Shown here in pieces: positions 5,041-8,963 of a stretch of 8,963 bases of DNA. The stretch is from Bacteriovoracaceae bacterium (GTDB lineage Bacteria; Bdellovibrionota; Bacteriovoracia; Bacteriovoracales; Bacteriovoracaceae): the NCBI GenBank assembly GCA_023146355.1, contig JAGLCH010000189.1:1-8963 (forward strand), given 5' to 3'. The position numbers were made by a program, and so were the translations under genes. Each line of letters starts with the position of its first letter. Position 1 is the first letter of the stretch. Below the pieces are notes generated by a model, which did no database searches, had not been told where the DNA came from, and saw only the letters and a list, made by a program, of their open reading frames with translations.

Positions 5041-7979
5041 GTTTTAATTATTTGTGCCTGAGATTTTTTAATAATATTACCCTCTGAATCTATTTTGGCG
5101 CAGCTCCATTTCACTTTTTGTCCTGCTTGTACATTTCTAACTAGTTTTGTCCAGATAGGTGAGTGTGGTCCTGGAGTATGTCCATAAGGGGATGGGTTCC
5201 AAATATACTCATAGTAAATGCTAGGTTCAAGAGAAATACTTTTCCTTCTGCCAGCATTGAGTTTTTTTACATCACCAACGATAGCAATAGTTTCTCCCAT
5301 ACTTGTCCAACCATTGTGGCAGGAGAAGTAGATGTCAGTGGTATCTTTAAGTTCATAGTAAAGATCAAAGCTAAAATGCTTCCTATCGAGCGTTGAGCTT
5401 TTTTCACTTTTTGCGTGAATCACATTGTCAGGGGAGAAGTACCATCCCGAGCTAGCTCTAGCGAATGCATCTTTTGAAAAATATTTTTGAATTGTTTTTC
5501 CATTTACACTTACATTCCTAGGATACCGGCCATCAGTAATTAACTGAATATAACGAGAAACATTTTTTGGAGTTACTTTAGTTCCTTTTTCGCCATAAAT
5601 AGTAACCCCGGCCCAGTTCATTCCCGATTTTTGTGTCAGCCGAATGGATGATGATTTATATTTTGGACGGTTTTTATAATCAAACTCTAACGTTGTTCCA
5701 TCGTCTTGATAGAGAGTAAACTCACTTGTTGGCCCTTTGAATATTTTAAAGCGAAGAGTATTATCAATTTGGCCATCCAAACGATGGCCAAAAGCATCCA
5801 TCGTTTGATCGTCAACTTTCATGATAGGTATAATGGAACCTGCCTTTGCAAATACAGGAACGCGCATAACTCCATCAATGTAGAAAGGAACATCTTTTAT
5901 GTCACTTTGCTTATTGCCGTCGTAATAACGGTTCGTGTGATAGTTATACCACCCGCCTTTGGGGAGTATCATGTCTCGCTTGTATTCTCCGTGTGATGTT
6001 ACAATTCCAACCATCAGGTTAGGTCCAATCATTTTTTGATGGCCAACAGTTCTGAATCGCTTATCTTCTTGGAACGCATATACCATTGGTGGCATAACTG
6101 CTTCACCATAAAGATGTGCGCGGTAAGCTAATGAGTAGTAGTAAGGGATAAGCTCATAGCGCTGAATTGTATTCATTTTATTAGAAAATCGATCACCCAC
6201 TAGATAGGGGGTAGTTTTATACGGCCTCCAGTTCGGTGAGGTTGCTTCCTCTGCAGCAAAGTCATTGTCTGCATGCGGCCTAAGTGGAATGTCAAACCAC
6301 GCACTATTCGCATACCATATTGAGTAAAGTTCATTTTGGTAGCCAAGGTAGCGCCCAGATTTATCATTACCAGGCATCATTTCTTTTCGAAAGCCACCAG
6401 TATCACTTGAGAAGTAGTCGATTCCAGAAAGCGACATGTGCATGTGAGCATTCATATGAGTTGCAAGTGACTGAAGGTTTGATGCGATATCAGCAGACCA
6501 AACTCCGGCACCAAAGCGCTGAGTTCCAGCTGCACCTGATCTGGTTATTATAAAAGGACGTTTATTAACTTCTTGATTGTGACGAGCGTAGCCTTCCCAA
6601 ATCGATTTATTCCACATGAAGTTATAGATGTTATGAATATCAACGTGTTCATTCTTTCCAATCTCTACACCCGTATAGCAAGCACTTTGATCGTACATTT
6701 CTGGCTCACCTAGGTCTGTCCAGTGATTGGTAACCCCAAGTTTAATCAGGTTTTTAAAACGACGTTGATCGTGAATCCATTTACCGGCGTTCTCATTTGA
6801 CCAGTCAATCATTCCACCTTTTCCCCACCAAGCGTCAAGCCAGTTTGCTTCACGCTTTCCTTTGGGGTTGCAGTTTCCATTTTCTCTGGAGAAAGCAAAT
6901 AACTTTTTATCCTCTAAGCTAGAGAAAGTTGATGTGTTACTTACAACATAGGACTCTTCGATCACAGTGAGCCCTATATGTTCATTTTCATATGAAATGA
7001 TTTTTTGCTCAGGGTTTGGGAAATAGTTTCCATTTCCATCTGTGTCTGATTCGTCCCAGTCAAGACGTCCCATTCTGCTGAGATCTGGGCGAGTTCGATC
7101 AATGCCGCCAAACCAGTTTACATCTAAAACAAGGCCATCAAAGGGAAAGCCCAGTTTACGCATATTCTTTTTGAGCTCATCAAGCTCATCCCAGCTATGG
7201 TAGCCAAATTTACTAAGCCATAGGCCAAACGTTTTTTTAGGAGGAACAGGAGGGCGGCCTGTAAGTTTCAGATAGTTTTTCCTAATCTCTTTGATGCTAT
7301 TTCCCGAGAATACAAAGAAGCGCATCTGGTCACCATACATTGTGACATTCCACCAATCTGATTTGAAGTTCCATTTCTGTTTATAGACATTGTCTATGAA
7401 GAGACCAAAACTAATGTCATTTCCAATTGCGTAAAGAAAAGGTATTTGAATATTTCCAACAGCTCCTCCTTGAAACGTCTGAAAACCATTCCCTAGAGCT
7501 TTTCCAGCTCTCTCCCCATGTTGTACCCAATCACCATCAGCTGTTCCAAGCTTCTTAAATTCTTCTCCAAGGCCGTAGGCATTTGAAACCATCTCTCTAT
7601 CAATATGTAGCTTCTTTTGATTATACTGGTCTTGGGGGCAAGTTGTAGTTAAGTACTGCCCTGTTTTTGGATTATCAAATCGAGCACAGAGTGAACTTGG
7701 ATCAACAGTAATTGTAAGTCCATCTGTTGAGATAGTATTACCTTCTATATTATGAAAGTGTGGGGGAACTGTAGAGTACTTAAGTATACTTGGCGATGTG
7801 TAGATTGGAGATCTTGGACTACTACCACTGGAAAATTCAAGATGAGCGATATCTCCGGTCCAAATTTCAATTTTTAGATAGTGATTTCTAGTTTTAAACT
7901 GATAGGTTGGAATGGCAAAAGCAGTGCTTACCCATAGGTGAGCTACACCTAAAAATGTAAAGAAAACAAACTGCTTCAC
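5001..7979 (-). CDS. Secreted GH31 alpha-glucosidase/transglucosylase with C-terminal CBM20
   Basis: The 992-residue enzyme is predicted to act on alpha-glucans such as starch or glycogen outside the cytoplasm. Residues 1-22 form a Sec signal peptide ending in AFA, with cleavage before IPTY. An N-terminal beta-sandwich (about 25-240) precedes the catalytic barrel (about 245-620), which carries GLWLSKFGYHSWDEL at 252-266. The nucleophile is probably D422 in HWTDLGEPE (419-427), fitting the GH31 W-x-D-x-x-E pattern. The acid/base is probably D497 in WSADIAS, and SGIDYFSSDTGGF (518-530) is also family-typical. Beta-rich domains follow (about 640-875). Residues about 881-985 resemble CBM20, with FSCHNGWTSMGETIAIVGD and VQAGQKVKWSCAK. 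The start is a GTG with AGGA 7 nt upstream. The gene follows the unknown upstream gene by 12 nt. Hydrolase and 4- or 6-alpha-transglucosylase activity cannot be told apart here. Confidence 0.93.
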   Translation of the reverse strand: MKQFVFFTFLGVAHLWVSTAFAIPTYQFKTRNHYLKIEIWTGDIAHLEFSSGSSPRSPIYTSPSILKYSTVPPHFHNIEGNTISTDGLTITVDPSSLCARFDNPKTGQYLTTTCPQDQYNQKKLHIDREMVSNAYGLGEEFKKLGTADGDWVQHGERAGKALGNGFQTFQGGAVGNIQIPFLYAIGNDISFGLFIDNVYKQKWNFKSDWWNVTMYGDQMRFFVFSGNSIKEIRKNYLKLTGRPPVPPKKTFGLWLSKFGYHSWDELDELKKNMRKLGFPFDGLVLDVNWFGGIDRTRPDLSRMGRLDWDESDTDGNGNYFPNPEQKIISYENEHIGLTVIEESYVVSNTSTFSSLEDKKLFAFSRENGNCNPKGKREANWLDAWWGKGGMIDWSNENAGKWIHDQRRFKNLIKLGVTNHWTDLGEPEMYDQSACYTGVEIGKNEHVDIHNIYNFMWNKSIWEGYARHNQEVNKRPFIITRSGAAGTQRFGAGVWSADIASNLQSLATHMNAHMHMSLSGIDYFSSDTGGFRKEMMPGNDKSGRYLGYQNELYSIWYANSAWFDIPLRPHADNDFAAEEATSPNWRPYKTTPYLVGDRFSNKMNTIQRYELIPYYYSLAYRAHLYGEAVMPPMVYAFQEDKRFRTVGHQKMIGPNLMVGIVTSHGEYKRDMILPKGGWYNYHTNRYYDGNKQSDIKDVPFYIDGVMRVPVFAKAGSIIPIMKVDDQTMDAFGHRLDGQIDNTLRFKIFKGPTSEFTLYQDDGTTLEFDYKNRPKYKSSSIRLTQKSGMNWAGVTIYGEKGTKVTPKNVSRYIQLITDGRYPRNVSVNGKTIQKYFSKDAFARASSGWYFSPDNVIHAKSEKSSTLDRKHFSFDLYYELKDTTDIYFSCHNGWTSMGETIAIVGDVKKLNAGRRKSISLEPSIYYEYIWNPSPYGHTPGPHSPIWTKLVRNVQAGQKVKWSCAKIDSEGNIIKKSQAQIIKTTKGRVSLHEACL

Positions 7980-7986
7980 TCCAATA

Positions 7987-7990
7987 TCCT
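7987..7990 (-). promoter_or_regulatory. Ribosome binding site supporting the GTG start of the GH31 gene
   Basis: On the minus strand AGGA ends 7 nt before the GTG at 7979. It begins just after the TAA stop of the upstream gene (7992-7994), so the whole translation start region sits in the 12-nt gap. The Sec signal peptide begins immediately after this GTG, which supports the choice. Confidence 0.7.
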
Positions 7991-7991
7991 T

Positions 7992-8963
7992 TTAACATTT
8001 AGTTATTTTTAAACCAAAAATATCTGCTGTATTATCTGCTCCACTCTTTCCGCCACGCTTCGTGTACTTCTCAAAGTGTGCCAAGGCCGACATGTTGTGA
8101 GCATCCTTCAGAGTTACCGAAAGTGGATAATCTGGATTCAGTTCAAGTTCAACAGCTGAAGATAGAAACTTACAGCTGGGGTCTTCCCTGTGCGGCATGA
8201 AGCAGATCTTCTTGATACTTACACCTTTTGTTTTTGCTGAGAGCCATTTTACACAAGCGGTAATTCCCGTGTTTTCTGGACCGAGGTTTCGATAGGCAAC
8301 TTCGATTCGGTACATTCCTGGGGCATCAACTTTGATCTCATCAAAGCAAAGTTCCTGTTTTGTAGCACCCCATGCTTCATGAAAGCTATCATTCTTTTTG
8401 ATATTGGTGTTAAAAATTGAATTTTTTTCATCTATTGCGATAAATTGAACCTGTGGTTTAAATGTGTAAGCTTCTGTTGGATGTGATTCAAGTTTCGAGG
8501 ACTTATCTATTGCAATGAGTGATACTTTGTCCCCCATTTGTAGTCCTGCCACAGTCACAAACTCACAGTGGGGAAGTGTCGATGCATAGTTTCCATTTCT
8601 AAACACCGCTATTTCTGTGAGAAGTGAGGGAGTCAGACCAAATTTAACAAAGTCGAGTCCTTCTTTAACAGATTGATATACTGGCATCTCAGGTGCAAAT
8701 AAGGCCCTCATCTCGTCACGGTTAGGGGCCTCAGGAGAGAGAACATCATAGTGGTTAATAATTTCAGAACTCGTCTGAAGTTCCATAGTTACTTCAATTA
8801 CAGAGTTTTTAGTCAATGAACTGTGAAGGATTACCCTCTTGGCATTAACTTTTTTGTTATTTAGAAATACTTCCTTCGCACGGTAAACCCCTTGGACTCC
8901 CTCTTCACGCTGTGGGAAGTTAAGGACAAGGTCAATTTTTCGATTCCGATACTCATAGCCCTT
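7992..8963 (-). CDS. Unrecognised protein, 5' end outside window; operon partner of the GH31 gene
   Basis: The reading frame is open from its TAA stop (7992-7994) to the last base of the window, so the gene continues beyond it and only the C-terminal 323 residues are visible. The TTG at 8816 has no ribosome binding site. The codons before it read as ordinary protein (for example KGYEYRNRKIDLVLNFPQ at the window edge), so it is an internal leucine and not the start. I do not recognise the family. The visible part has no membrane helix. It looks beta-rich, with strand-like runs such as GMYRIEVAYRN, and contains six scattered cysteines including one at the very C-terminus. The start of the GH31 gene lies 12 nt downstream, so co-transcription and a related role in glycan use are plausible, but that is inference from position only. 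Export cannot be judged without the N-terminus. Confidence 0.85.
   Translation of the reverse strand, partial: KGYEYRNRKIDLVLNFPQREEGVQGVYRAKEVFLNNKKVNAKRVILHSSLTKNSVIEVTMELQTSSEIINHYDVLSPEAPNRDEMRALFAPEMPVYQSVKEGLDFVKFGLTPSLLTEIAVFRNGNYASTLPHCEFVTVAGLQMGDKVSLIAIDKSSKLESHPTEAYTFKPQVQFIAIDEKNSIFNTNIKKNDSFHEAWGATKQELCFDEIKVDAPGMYRIEVAYRNLGPENTGITACVKWLSAKTKGVSIKKICFMPHREDPSCKFLSSAVELELNPDYPLSVTLKDAHNMSALAHFEKYTKRGGKSGADNTADIFGLKITKC

Noticed and set aside
8814..8816. TTG as the start of the protein upstream of the GH31 gene
   Set aside because: There is no Shine-Dalgarno sequence, and the same frame continues without a stop through plausible protein to the window edge.
1..8963. Mobile element, CRISPR array, RNA gene or defence system
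   Set aside because: No transposase, integrase, terminal inverted repeats, regularly spaced repeats or tRNA/rRNA-like segments were seen. Nearly all bases are explained by ordinary genes.

Overview
The window is an ordinary-looking chromosomal stretch of an AT-rich Gram-negative bacterium (roughly 40% G+C by eye). It has an outer-membrane-type protein, a secreted enzyme with a Sec signal peptide and a chemoreceptor. The receptor's signalling tip (QTKLLSFNASVEAERAGEHG) and near-absent HAMP domain resemble receptors I associate with Bdellovibrionota such as Bacteriovorax/Halobacteriovorax. That lineage is an inference, not proven here. I see no rRNA, tRNA, insertion sequence, phage gene or CRISPR array.

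Layout, left to right. (1) 1-774 (+): the 3' part of an EamA/DMT-family membrane transporter, cut by the window edge. (2) 786-2849 (+): a methyl-accepting chemotaxis protein starting 11 nt after the transporter, with an HBM-like periplasmic sensor and a C-terminal NWDTL tail resembling the CheR/CheB docking pentapeptide. (3) A 54-nt convergent gap holding a hairpin (2865-2897). (4) 2904-3242 (-): a small stand-alone cyclic-nucleotide-binding-fold protein. (5) 3293-4144 (-): a DUF1207-like predicted outer-membrane beta-barrel, about 50 nt upstream of gene 4 and probably in the same transcript. (6) 4162-5004 (+): endonuclease IV (nfo), head-to-head with gene 5 and with all nine metal ligands at the E. 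coli positions. (7) 5001-7979 (-): a secreted GH31 alpha-glucosidase or transglucosylase ending in a CBM20 starch-binding domain; its stop codon overlaps that of nfo. (8) 7992-8963 (-): the C-terminal 323 residues of an unrecognised protein whose reading frame stays open to the window edge, 12 nt upstream of the GH31 gene and so probably in its operon.

Together the genes suggest a motile, sensing bacterium that can attack alpha-glucans (starch or glycogen) outside the cytoplasm. Coding density is very high; the only real gaps are 54 nt and about 50 nt, and no stretch over 300 bases lacks a gene. I did not find a convincing new multi-gene system. The points most worth following are the GH31-CBM20 enzyme and its unknown operon partner, the receptor's tail and missing HAMP, and the cNMP-fold protein that lacks the usual ligand-binding glutamate.
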